Assembly (NCBI GenBank): GCA_902168085.1
Contig: CABHOP010000020.1
Span: 1 to 64,000 of the forward strand
Origin: an uncultured Bacteroides sp.
GTDB taxonomy: Bacteria > Bacteroidota > Bacteroidia > Chitinophagales > Chitinophagaceae
Reading direction: 5' to 3'
DNA: 64,000 nt
The notes below the pieces were generated by a model. The model did not search any database. It had not been told where the DNA came from and saw nothing but the letters and a program-made list of their open reading frames with translations. A program made the translations under genes and the position numbers. Of the stretch, positions 57,570-64,000 are shown one piece after another; position 1 is the stretch's first letter, and each line of letters begins with the position of its first letter.

Positions 57570-58521
57570 ACAGTGTACCTATTGTAGCAGGCACCGGCGG
57601 CAGATGTTCCAGTTCTTTTTTCAGGCGCTCGTTCATTTCTGCTTCCGTTACATCTTCTTTCAGGAATTTTTTGCCTGTAACGTTTTCATACAGCTCTATG
57701 TAGCGGTCAGAAATACCTTTTATAACGTCATCCGTCATTTCAGGAACCTGCTGGCCTTCTTTGCCCTGGAAGCCATTTTCCATCAGCCATTCGCGAACGA
57801 ATTCTTTAGAAAGCTGCTTTTGTGGTTTGCCTTCTTTCTGTAGTTCTTCATAACCTTCCAGGTAGAAGTAGCGGGAAGAATCGGGCGTGTGTATCTCATC
57901 TATCAGGTAGATGGTATCGCCTATGTGGCCGAACTCATACTTGGTATCTACCAGTATCAGGCCACGTTCTTTAGCTATTTGTGTACCACGCTCAAACAGG
58001 GCCAATGTATATTTTTCCAGTTGTTCGTATTCTTCTTTAGATACCAGCCCTTGTTTGATGATTTCTTCACGGCTGATGTCTTCATCATGGCCTTCGTGCG
58101 CCTTAGTAGTTGGCGTGATGATAGGCGTAGGGAATTTATCATTTTCCTTCAGGCCTTCCGGCAGGGGTACACCAGACAGTTCACGTTTGCCGCTTTTATA
58201 AGTGCGCCATGCATGGCCTGTCAGGTAGCCGCGTACTACCATTTCCACAGGATAAGTATCGCATTTATAACCGATGGTTACGTTTGGCAGTGGCACATTT
58301 ATCATCCAGTTAGGCACTATGTCCTTTGTAGCTTCCAGGTATTGTGCAGCTATCTGGTTCAGCACTTGTCCTTTGTAAGGAATGGGGCGGGGCAGTACCA
58401 CATCGAAGGCAGAGATACGGTCGCTCACCAGCATCACCATATACTTGTCGTCAATAGTGTACACATCGCGTACTTTTCCTTTGTAGAAATTCGTTTGCTT
58501 AGGCAGTTGTAATGTTGACAT
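57568..58521 (-). CDS. purC: phosphoribosylaminoimidazole-succinocarboxamide synthase
   Basis: A 317-residue SAICAR synthase, which joins aspartate to CAIR in purine synthesis with ATP. Motifs: [64 protein letters not shown], and [11 protein letters not shown] with [15 protein letters not shown]. This is the longer, yeast-like form common in Bacteroidota. Its stop codon overlaps the edge of G-rich repeat copy 3. A TATCTTTG box lies 47 bases upstream of the ATG. Other purine genes are not in the window. Confidence 0.96.
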   Translation of the reverse strand: MSTLQLPKQTNFYKGKVRDVYTIDDKYMVMLVSDRISAFDVVLPRPIPYKGQVLNQIAAQYLEATKDIVPNWMINVPLPNVTIGYKCDTYPVEMVVRGYLTGHAWRTYKSGKRELSGVPLPEGLKENDKFPTPIITPTTKAHEGHDEDISREEIIKQGLVSKEEYEQLEKYTLALFERGTQIAKERGLILVDTKYEFGHIGDTIYLIDEIHTPDSSRYFYLEGYEELQKEGKPQKQLSKEFVREWLMENGFQGKEGQQVPEMTDDVIKGISDRYIELYENVTGKKFLKEDVTEAEMNERLKKELEHLPPVPATIGTL

Positions 58522-58568
58522 ATGCTAATAAATGATTTTAAGGATAAAAAGTTCATTGCAATGGGCAG

Positions 58569-58576
58569 CAAAGATA
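58569..58576 (-). promoter_or_regulatory. -7 box of purC
   Basis: TATCTTTG on the minus strand, exact consensus; leader of about 43 nt to the purC ATG. Confidence 0.55.
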
Positions 58577-58702
58577 TATGAAGAACAGGATACCCTGAAA
58601 AAATAGGCATCCTATATTTGGTTGCTTTCTTTAATTTATACGGCAATTTTTCTCAGTTTTACAGGGCGATGGGTATGTCAACGTATGCGGTTAAGTTATA
58701 AT

Positions 58703-58731
58703 AGTATGGGCGGCTATAAGCCGCCCATACT
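58703..58731 (-). terminator. terminator of the leucine dehydrogenase gene
   Basis: AGTATGGGCGGCT (58703-58715) pairs perfectly with 58719-58731, loop ATA. It lies 22 bp past the stop on the minus strand; no strong T-tract follows. Confidence 0.75.
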
Positions 58732-58752
58732 AACCCTTTTATTTTTAGTCAG

Positions 58753-59826
58753 TTATAACCTTGACTTGACACTAGCAATAGCTGCCAGGCGATTTTCGGC
58801 AAGGCGTATAGCTGCAGCCTGGTTGTGTATATTTTCGGTTTCTGCCAGGTTGTATATTTCCAATGTACGGTCGTATATCTTTTCTACATTGCCCATTACA
58901 CGCTCGCGATTGTAGCCATCCAGCTCTGCACTTACGTTGATAAGGCCACCGGCGTTTATCAGGAAGTCGGGAGCGTACACAATACCTTTTTGTACCAGTG
59001 CCGGGCCGTGGATGTTCTCATCTGCCAACTGATTGTTAGCGGCACCTGCTATGATTGGCGCTTTCAGTTTGGCAATGCTTTCATCATTCACCGTAGCACC
59101 TAATGCGCATGGCGCGTAGATATCCATTTCCATATCGAATATCTTGCTGCCGTCTACTACTTCTACACTGCGGTATTTTTCTACGGTCTCTTTTACCTTG
59201 GCTTCGTTGATATCAGAGATATACACCTTAGCACCGGCTTCTACCAGGTGGCCTACCAGGTAGTGGCCCACGTGGCCTACGCCTTGCACCAGTACTTTTT
59301 TGCCGGACAGGCTATCGTTACCCCATACTTTTTTAGCAGAGGCTTTCATACCTACAAACACGCCATATGCTGTGAACGGAGAAGGATCGCCGCTACCGCC
59401 CATATATTCAGGTACGCCGGTTACGTGTTCTGTTTCCAGTGATATGTATTCCATATCGCGGGCAGATGTGTTTACGTCTTCAGCAGTGATGTATTTACCA
59501 TTCAGGCTATCTACAAACTTGCCGTAGCGACGCCACAGGCCTTCAGATTTTACTTTGGCAGCATCGCCAATGATAACCGCTTTACCACCACCCAGGTTCA
59601 GGCCGCTGATGGCTGCTTTATACGTCATACCACGGCTGAGGCGCAGGGCATCTACAATAGCATCCTGGTGACTGTTGTAGTTCCACAGGCGCGTACCACC
59701 CAGGGCAGGGCCCAGCGTGGTGTTATGTATTGCTATGATAGCATTAAGTCCTGAATAGGGGTCGTGGCAAAATACCAGTTGCTCGTGGCCCATTTGCTGC
59801 ATTAGATCGAATACCGAAGACTGCAT
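58753..59826 (-). CDS. leucine dehydrogenase (Glu/Leu/Phe/Val dehydrogenase family)
   Basis: A 357-residue NAD-dependent branched-chain amino acid dehydrogenase that deaminates Leu, Val and Ile to their oxo acids. Substrate-site lysines are in GMTYKAAISGLNLGGGKAV (K70, K82); TAEDVNTSARDMEYI, GGSGDPSPFTAYGVF and the Rossmann motif VLVQGVGHVGHYL follow. The shorter length and GGGK context separate it from glutamate dehydrogenases. A TACGTTTG box precedes it. Likely roles are branched-chain fatty acid precursor supply and amino acid catabolism. Confidence 0.93.
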   Translation of the reverse strand: MQSSVFDLMQQMGHEQLVFCHDPYSGLNAIIAIHNTTLGPALGGTRLWNYNSHQDAIVDALRLSRGMTYKAAISGLNLGGGKAVIIGDAAKVKSEGLWRRYGKFVDSLNGKYITAEDVNTSARDMEYISLETEHVTGVPEYMGGSGDPSPFTAYGVFVGMKASAKKVWGNDSLSGKKVLVQGVGHVGHYLVGHLVEAGAKVYISDINEAKVKETVEKYRSVEVVDGSKIFDMEMDIYAPCALGATVNDESIAKLKAPIIAGAANNQLADENIHGPALVQKGIVYAPDFLINAGGLINVSAELDGYNRERVMGNVEKIYDRTLEIYNLAETENIHNQAAAIRLAENRLAAIASVKSRL

Positions 59827-59846
59827 GGATTTAAAAAATTAAGCTG

Positions 59847-59854
59847 CAAACGTA
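59847..59854 (-). promoter_or_regulatory. -7 box of the leucine dehydrogenase gene
   Basis: TACGTTTG on the minus strand, exact consensus, 20 bases before the ATG at 59826. Confidence 0.55.
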
Positions 59855-59910
59855 CAAAAAACGGCGAATAGTCCTATGTCGGTATTCGTTAATGCGTTGT
59901 AAATGAATGA

Positions 59911-60549
59911 CTACTTCCATTGTATCACTTCGCGGTCGGTAACTACGTAGATGTGTTTATGATCGTCCTCATACACTATATGGTTTCCGGTAAACTGCCC
60001 GAAGGCGGGAAGTATCATCCGGTGTGTATCGGCAGCAAAGCAATCGAGCTTTATATGATTGCGTCCTTTACCGGAGATACGGATGGCAGGGTGTACATGC
60101 CCATGCACACAGTAACCATCACAGTCTTCCACTACATCGTGCGCGATGTAGAACGGGCCGAGTTTTAACCCGGCGTGATGCTGCCGGAGGTTCCAGTCTT
60201 CATATTGTTTGGAGGGTAGTATATCATGGTTGCCTATTACCAGGTCGATATGCAATTCCTGATGCGACTGCCGCCAGTGGAGGAAACCTTGTACTTCCTT
60301 ATTGTCTTTGCTATGAAACATATCGCCCGCTACTACCAGGCGCTGCACTTTGTATTTGCTGATGACAGATGCCAGCCGTATCTCATCATGTTGCTGTGCC
60401 TGTGCCGGTATGGCAATACCGTTCTTTCGGAAATGCCCGGCTTTGCCCCAGTGCAGGTCGGCCACGATGAGGGTGTGTTGTGCGGGCCAGTACAGTGCCC
60501 GTTCGGGTAGTAGTCCTATCTTCTCGCCTTCAAGTTCTATTTCCAGCAT
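59911..60549 (-). CDS. pdeM: PdeM-type ligase-associated metallophosphoesterase
   Basis: A 212-residue calcineurin-like phosphoesterase of the PdeM family, which is linked genomically to a DNA ligase and an Lhr helicase in a bacterial DNA damage response. Metal-binding motifs are in order: IVADLHWGK (D31, H33), VVAGDMFHS, VIGNHD and YCVHGHVHP. The ligase, exonuclease and helicase partners normally adjacent are not here. A TAATTTTG box ends eight bases before the ATG, so the leader is very short. Confidence 0.9.
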   Translation of the reverse strand: MLEIELEGEKIGLLPERALYWPAQHTLIVADLHWGKAGHFRKNGIAIPAQAQQHDEIRLASVISKYKVQRLVVAGDMFHSKDNKEVQGFLHWRQSHQELHIDLVIGNHDILPSKQYEDWNLRQHHAGLKLGPFYIAHDVVEDCDGYCVHGHVHPAIRISGKGRNHIKLDCFAADTHRMILPAFGQFTGNHIVYEDDHKHIYVVTDREVIQWK

Positions 60550-60557
60550 CAGGGTGG

Positions 60558-60565
60558 CAAAATTA
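60558..60565 (-). promoter_or_regulatory. -7 box of pdeM
   Basis: TAATTTTG on the minus strand, exact consensus, eight bases before the pdeM ATG. Confidence 0.55.
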
Positions 60566-60688
60566 GGGTTTATTTTATGTGTTGATAGTTTTTGATAGTT
60601 TTCTTTGTGTTTTGTGTGTGTTGTTTTCTTGTTGGGTGGTTTTCAGTGGTTTGTGTTGTTCTGGTTTGTTTCTTCTTGTTACGTATTT

Positions 60689-60718
60689 GTTCTTTTTTTG
60701 CTTCTCCAAAAAAAGAAC
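60689..60718. repeat. 12-bp inverted repeat (T-run/A-run hairpin)
   Basis: GTTCTTTTTTTG (60689-60700) is complementary to CAAAAAAAGAAC (60707-60718) around CTTCTC. It is A-rich again after the right arm. Confidence 0.85.
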
Positions 60719-60731
60719 CAAAAAAAAGAGC

Positions 60732-60760
60732 CGACGAATTAATTACTGCGTAATTCGTCG
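60732..60760. repeat. 10-bp inverted repeat
   Basis: CGACGAATTA (60732-60741) pairs with TAATTCGTCG (60751-60760) around a 9-base loop, immediately after the A-rich hairpin. Confidence 0.8.
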
Positions 60761-60912
60761 TGTGTCTCCGATGGGGCTTGGTTGCTACTGTTGTGCCAAG
60801 CGCTGTTCTTTTATTGGTTTTTCATAGTAGTGCGTTTTGGGCAAGAAGCTTTAGTGTTTAGTATTTCGAGTTTAGGTTTTAGTATTTATTATTGCAACAA
60901 ATTTACGCTTTT

Positions 60913-61707
60913 TTACTCTAATGTAAAACGGATGGGCAGGGTGTAATATACTTTTACTGCTTTGCCCATATGCTTGCCGGGTTTCCATTTGGGCATGCCG
61001 CTTATTACGCGTACGGCTTCTTCATCGCAACCGCCGCCAATGCCCCTGGACACTTTAGCATCGCTTACGCTGCCATCTTCATTCACTACAAATTTTACGA
61101 TAACCTTGCCTTCTATGTTCTGAGACCGGGCGGCATCGGGGTAGTGCAGGTGGCTACTAAGATAGGCTATGATATCACCGATAAACTGCGGCATTTCTTC
61201 GGCATACGCTATAGGTGCGGGTGGCTGCGCCGGGGTTACAATATGGCTGCTGCCTTCCGCAGGTTTGCGTACTACCGTTTCGCCACCCGGTGTGCCTGTA
61301 GTGGTGATAACCCCAGATTCTGCTTTGGTAAGGTCTTCTTTTGTGGCGGGTGGTGTTATCACTTTATCATCTTTCACTACTTTGGGTATGGCATTGGCTA
61401 CCGTACGTTTTACAGCCGGTGGTGCAGCAGGCAGTTTGGGCTTTTCTATTTCTACCTTTTTGTGCTCGTATATAATGTCCGTTATCTTATTGGGTGTTGT
61501 TTTTAATAGTGCCATTTGTTGTTGCGGCTTGCCACTGCTGATGAAAGCATAGGCAGATAAAGCGGCGCATAAGGCCAGTACGGTAAACAGTGCTGTTTTG
61601 ATACGCTTATCGTAATGGCGGCGCAATTCATAACCACCATATTGCTTGTTGCGATTATCGAAAAGAATATCGAGATAGTCGGCTTTAGATAATGTTGCTG
61701 CGTCCAT
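60913..61707 (-). CDS. TonB-family energy transducer
   Basis: A 264-residue TonB. The cytoplasmic N-terminus (ADYLDILFDNRNKQYGGYELRRHYDKR) is of the Bacteroidota type, followed by one membrane helix at about 38-58 (TALFTVLALCAALSAYAF), a Pro/Lys/Thr-rich periplasmic linker, and the TonB C-terminal domain: YLSSHLHYPDAARSQNIEGKVIVKFVVNEDGSVSDAKVSRGIGGGCDEEAVRVISGMPKWKPGK. It transmits the proton gradient from ExbB/ExbD to TonB-dependent outer membrane transporters. ExbB and ExbD are not next to it. Confidence 0.94.
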   Translation of the reverse strand: MDAATLSKADYLDILFDNRNKQYGGYELRRHYDKRIKTALFTVLALCAALSAYAFISSGKPQQQMALLKTTPNKITDIIYEHKKVEIEKPKLPAAPPAVKRTVANAIPKVVKDDKVITPPATKEDLTKAESGVITTTGTPGGETVVRKPAEGSSHIVTPAQPPAPIAYAEEMPQFIGDIIAYLSSHLHYPDAARSQNIEGKVIVKFVVNEDGSVSDAKVSRGIGGGCDEEAVRVISGMPKWKPGKHMGKAVKVYYTLPIRFTLE

Positions 61708-61827
61708 AGTAAGTGATTTATACTAAAAACGCTGTAGTGGAATTATTCCATAGGGTGGGATTGTAATTTGTTTGTCACTAATGTCCTTCGTACGCAGGTT
61801 GTTCTTTTTGCTTGTTTAAATAAAAAA

Positions 61828-61853
61828 AACCGGGAGCTAAGTAGCTCCCGGTT
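61828..61853 (-). terminator. terminator of the glycine-zipper lipoprotein gene
   Basis: AACCGGGAGCTA (61828-61839) pairs with 61842-61853. On the minus strand it is followed by a run of T residues, 28 bp past the stop. Confidence 0.9.
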
Positions 61854-61880
61854 ATGTCTTGTGTTCTATTTATCTGTCTG

Positions 61881-62426
61881 TTATCTCTGTTGTTGTTGTT
61901 GTTGTTCCAGGCGTTCGCGTTCTTTACGTTTACGTTCGGCATCTATAATGGCACCTGTACCCAAACCTACTGCGGCACCCGATACACCACCAATGATGGC
62001 ACCTTTACCTTTCTCTTTACTAATAAGTGCACCACCTAATGCACCTACGCCTGCACCTACCAGTGTACCTGTGGCTTTAGAACTCCACCTTTTCTTTTGT
62101 GCAGGCTGTTGCTGCACATTGGTATTAGCAGGTGCAGTGGTAGTATAATAGTTGTTAGTAACATTGCTACCACCGCCCGAACTGCGCGATGAACGCGTGC
62201 GGCTGCGAGGTGCAACGGCTGCTGCCGTTTTTTCGGCATTCAGTACAGAGTCGCGTCTTACGGCTTCGGCTTCTGCCATTGCCTGATTCATACTGTCTAT
62301 TACCTGTTGTCGTGCCATCTCTATTTTCATAGAGTCTATCGTTCGTTGCTGAGCTTCTGCCACATCATTGTTTTTACAAGATGCCATAGCGAAAGCGAAA
62401 CCAGCTATCAATACTATCTTTTTCAT
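61881..62426 (-). CDS. glycine-zipper (YMGG-like) lipoprotein
   Basis: A 181-residue outer membrane-type lipoprotein: signal MKKIVLIAGFAFAMASC with lipidation Cys 17, a charged helical stretch with DSM repeats (TIDSMKIEMARQQVIDSMNQAM), a Ser/Arg-rich and Asn/Thr/Gln-rich linker, then the glycine zipper GTLVGAGVGALGGALISKEKGKGAIIGGVSGAAVGLGTGAIID, which inserts into or packs against membranes. It ends in an Arg/Glu/Gln-rich helix. Related proteins are envelope-stress lipoproteins of unclear role. Confidence 0.88.
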   Translation of the reverse strand: MKKIVLIAGFAFAMASCKNNDVAEAQQRTIDSMKIEMARQQVIDSMNQAMAEAEAVRRDSVLNAEKTAAAVAPRSRTRSSRSSGGGSNVTNNYYTTTAPANTNVQQQPAQKKRWSSKATGTLVGAGVGALGGALISKEKGKGAIIGGVSGAAVGLGTGAIIDAERKRKERERLEQQQQQQR

Positions 62427-62548
62427 AACCTGAGCATTTTATTACAGGATAGATAGTTTCAAAACTGTGCCAAAACTTGTTAGAAAGCGTTTGAAAGATA
62501 GTAGGTGTTGCCTTACATGGTTGATAGTGTGTGGGTTATAAAAATGTT

Positions 62549-62572
62549 AATGCCCCGAAACTTCGGGGCATT
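62549..62572 (-). terminator. terminator of trhO
   Basis: AATGCCCCGAA (62549-62559) pairs with TTCGGGGCATT (62562-62572), 13 bp past the trhO stop on the minus strand, with an A/T-rich run after it. Confidence 0.85.
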
Positions 62573-62584
62573 TTATATGTTGTT

Positions 62585-63640
62585 TTATCGTATCGGTTTC
62601 CAGTCGTCGCGATGTTTCCGCAACGGATGGTCTTTCGACTTGTTGAAGATCATGACCCCGTTTTCGCGGCCTGCGCGGCGTTCACGCTGTTCATCGGGCG
62701 ACAGGTTTTTTTCGGTAACACAGTTTGTACTGCAGCAACCTTCCAAAGCCGTGGCGCAATCCTCACACTGTATGAACAGCAGGTGGCAGCCATCATTTTT
62801 GCAATTGGTATGCGTATCGCAAGGCTTGCCGCAGGTATGGCAATGGGCCAGTATGTCATCAGAAATACGCTCGCCCAGGCGCTCATCAAATACAAAGTTT
62901 TTACCCTTGAATTTTACAGACAAACCTTCTTCTTTGGCTTTGCGTGCATATTCTATAATGCCACCTTCCACATGAAATACATTCTTAAAACCATTGTGCA
63001 GCATATAGGCGCTGGCTTTTTCGCAGCGTATACCACCTGTGCAGTACATGATGATGTTCTTGTCCTTATGCTCCTGCAGCATATCTACCGCCATAGGCAG
63101 TTGGTCGCGAAAAGTATCGGAAGGAATTTCGATAGCATTTTCAAAATGGCCCACTTCATATTCGTAGTGGTTGCGCATATCTACAATGATGGTATCGGGT
63201 TTTTCAGAAAGCTCGTTGTATTCTTTTGCCTTCAGGTATTGTCCTGTTTTTGATGGGTTGAAATTGGGGTCATCAATACCATCGGCCACTATTTTGGGGC
63301 GCACCTTCATGCGCAGTACCCAGAAAGATTTGCCATCATCATCTACGGCTATATTCATGCGGATGCCATTCAGCTCCGGCGCTGATGCATAGAGTGCATC
63401 GCGGAACGCTTCGTAATTGCCGGCAGGCACACTCACCTGCCCGTTAATGCCTTCATTGGCAATGTAGATACGGCCAAATACTTTCAGCTTTTCAAAAGCT
63501 ATCCACAGGTTGTCGCGGTACTGCTGCGGCTCTGCAATGTTGAAATACTTGTAGAAGGAAACTGTGGTACGCGGCTCGGTTTCGGCCAGCATACGCTGCT
63601 TCAGTTCCTCGTTGGAGATGCGGTTGTGTAACACTGGCAT
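62585..63640 (-). CDS. trhO: tRNA uridine(34) 5-hydroxylase TrhO (rhodanese family)
   Basis: A 351-residue TrhO/YceA, which hydroxylates wobble uridine 34 of tRNA in an oxygen-dependent way. It has the N-terminal UPF0176 domain ([37 protein letters not shown]), a rhodanese domain with the active-site loop [17 protein letters not shown], and a Cys-rich C-terminal zinc-binding segment ([30 protein letters not shown]) that is longer than in E. coli. A TAACTTTG box is at 63685-63692. It appears monocistronic. Confidence 0.95.
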   Translation of the reverse strand: MPVLHNRISNEELKQRMLAETEPRTTVSFYKYFNIAEPQQYRDNLWIAFEKLKVFGRIYIANEGINGQVSVPAGNYEAFRDALYASAPELNGIRMNIAVDDDGKSFWVLRMKVRPKIVADGIDDPNFNPSKTGQYLKAKEYNELSEKPDTIIVDMRNHYEYEVGHFENAIEIPSDTFRDQLPMAVDMLQEHKDKNIIMYCTGGIRCEKASAYMLHNGFKNVFHVEGGIIEYARKAKEEGLSVKFKGKNFVFDERLGERISDDILAHCHTCGKPCDTHTNCKNDGCHLLFIQCEDCATALEGCCSTNCVTEKNLSPDEQRERRAGRENGVMIFNKSKDHPLRKHRDDWKPIR

Positions 63641-63684
63641 GGTGTACCTTCCTTTTTCTTTTTGAGGTTATAAAATATGAGCCG

Positions 63685-63692
63685 CAAAGTTA
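63685..63692 (-). promoter_or_regulatory. -7 box of trhO
   Basis: TAACTTTG on the minus strand, exact consensus, about 44 bases before the ATG at 63640. Confidence 0.55.
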
Positions 63693-63737
63693 ACCTATTT
63701 CTGAAAAACCTATCGTTCAAAACCGTATTTTAACGGT

Positions 63738-64000
63738 ATGAAAACGCTGATAGTCGTCATTTTTATGTGCTTTGCGGGGAGTGTAGCTGCACAGCCGACA
63801 GAGGTAAGGGTGAAGCCGCTGAAAGACTATTATTATACCGGTAGCCTGCCATTGCAGGAAGATGTAAACTGCTATGTGCTGAGCAGCCGGAAGGATTTTA
63901 AAAAGTTCTTTGGTGAAACTAAGCGACCTGATACGCCCGATTTTAGCAAAGAGCTGATGCTGGTATTACTATTGCCATCTACCAAACGCGATGCGAAGCT
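63738..64000 (+). CDS. secreted protein of unknown function (3' truncated)
   Basis: The first 87 codons of a gene cut by the window end. A signal peptide is clear (MKTLIVVIFMCFAGSVAAQ). The mature part starts PTEVRVKPLKDYYYTGSLPLQEDVNCYVLSSRKDFKKFFGETKRPDTPDFSKELMLVLLLP, which suggests a small periplasmic or secreted protein with a beta strand before the truncation. I do not recognise a family. It is divergent from trhO across 97 bp. Confidence 0.75.
   Translation, partial: MKTLIVVIFMCFAGSVAAQPTEVRVKPLKDYYYTGSLPLQEDVNCYVLSSRKDFKKFFGETKRPDTPDFSKELMLVLLLPSTKRDAK

Larger units (their letters stand above)
60550..60912. other. non-coding stretch with GT-rich tract and hairpins
   Basis: A 363-bp gene-free region between pdeM and tonB. 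From about 60576 to 60680 the plus strand is almost only G and T. Two inverted repeats follow (60689-60718 and 60732-60760). The remainder to 60912 is AT-rich, with TTTAGTATTT twice (about 60857 and 60881). The open frame across it has low-complexity Cys/Phe/Leu content and no family resemblance, so I do not call it a gene. The pdeM -7 box (60558-60565) is at its left edge. Confidence 0.75.

Noticed and set aside
60579..60827. 82-residue frame in the GT-rich region
   Set aside because: It consists of Cys/Phe/Leu/Val from a G/T-only strand and runs through both hairpins; there are no domain features.

Overview
The window is about 64 kb of chromosomal DNA from a member of the Bacteroidota, most likely a Chitinophagales/Chitinophagaceae-type environmental bacterium. 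The phylum call rests on repeated TAnnTTTG promoter boxes, near absence of Shine-Dalgarno sequences, a type IX secretion sorting domain, Bat (aerotolerance) proteins, a CzcA-TolC fusion pump, DUF6607 and PdeM proteins, and leucine dehydrogenase. The family-level placement is inference. GC is moderate by eye. The first 75 bases are not biological: they are an Illumina P7/Nextera adapter, so the left end is a contig end with untrimmed adapter. The right end cuts a gene.

Layout: 0-9 kb holds a truncated NDH-2, a hypothetical, OsmC, and a three-gene heavy-metal efflux set (His-rich secreted protein, RND pump fused in frame to a TolC-like channel, lipoprotein adaptor), then a thioesterase and an FMN-binding split-barrel protein. 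9.1-11.7 kb is a block with different codon use (Na+/Ca2+ exchanger-type antiporter and an ArsR-START-VOC operon with visible operators) ending near a tRNA-Ser. 12-19.8 kb has a DUF2235 hydrolase, a batD-batE-deacetylase-tatD operon, an SDR, a DUF71 ATPase and a dihaem peroxidase. 19.8-28 kb has fumarase, an AraC/VOC group, a MaoC (R)-hydratase, two secreted proteins and an Asn/Met/Trp-rich PhaE-like protein. 28-36.7 kb carries prmC, divergent from a ribD-EamA-yigZ-queG operon, then a frameshifted gene, pcm, a DUF5683 protein and a Prc protease. 36.8-47 kb has lipB, an APC permease, lpdA, DUF6607 and DUF1398 proteins, dienelactone hydrolase, an acyltransferase and a thioesterase. 47-64 kb has AIM24, a DUF922 putative metalloprotease, BI-1, a GT39-type transferase, lepA, ispF, hutU, a DUF559 gene flanked by inverted G-rich repeats, purC, leucine dehydrogenase, pdeM, tonB, a glycine-zipper lipoprotein and trhO.

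Most of this is housekeeping and envelope biology. The observations most worth following are: (i) the DUF559 endonuclease-like gene between hutU and purC, flanked by inverted copies of a CCCCTTTAGGGG-type repeat and containing a perfect 14-bp inverted repeat near its 5' end; (ii) several genes whose -7 promoter box ends exactly four or five bases before the start codon, predicting leaderless mRNAs; (iii) two operator-like palindromes overlapping the arsR promoter; (iv) a short promoter-to-terminator unit at 46.34-46.51 kb with a possible 23-residue peptide; (v) an orphan PhaE-like protein close to a PhaJ-like hydratase; and (vi) two lipoprotein genes under 60 codons. No CRISPR array, transposase, phage or rRNA was seen.
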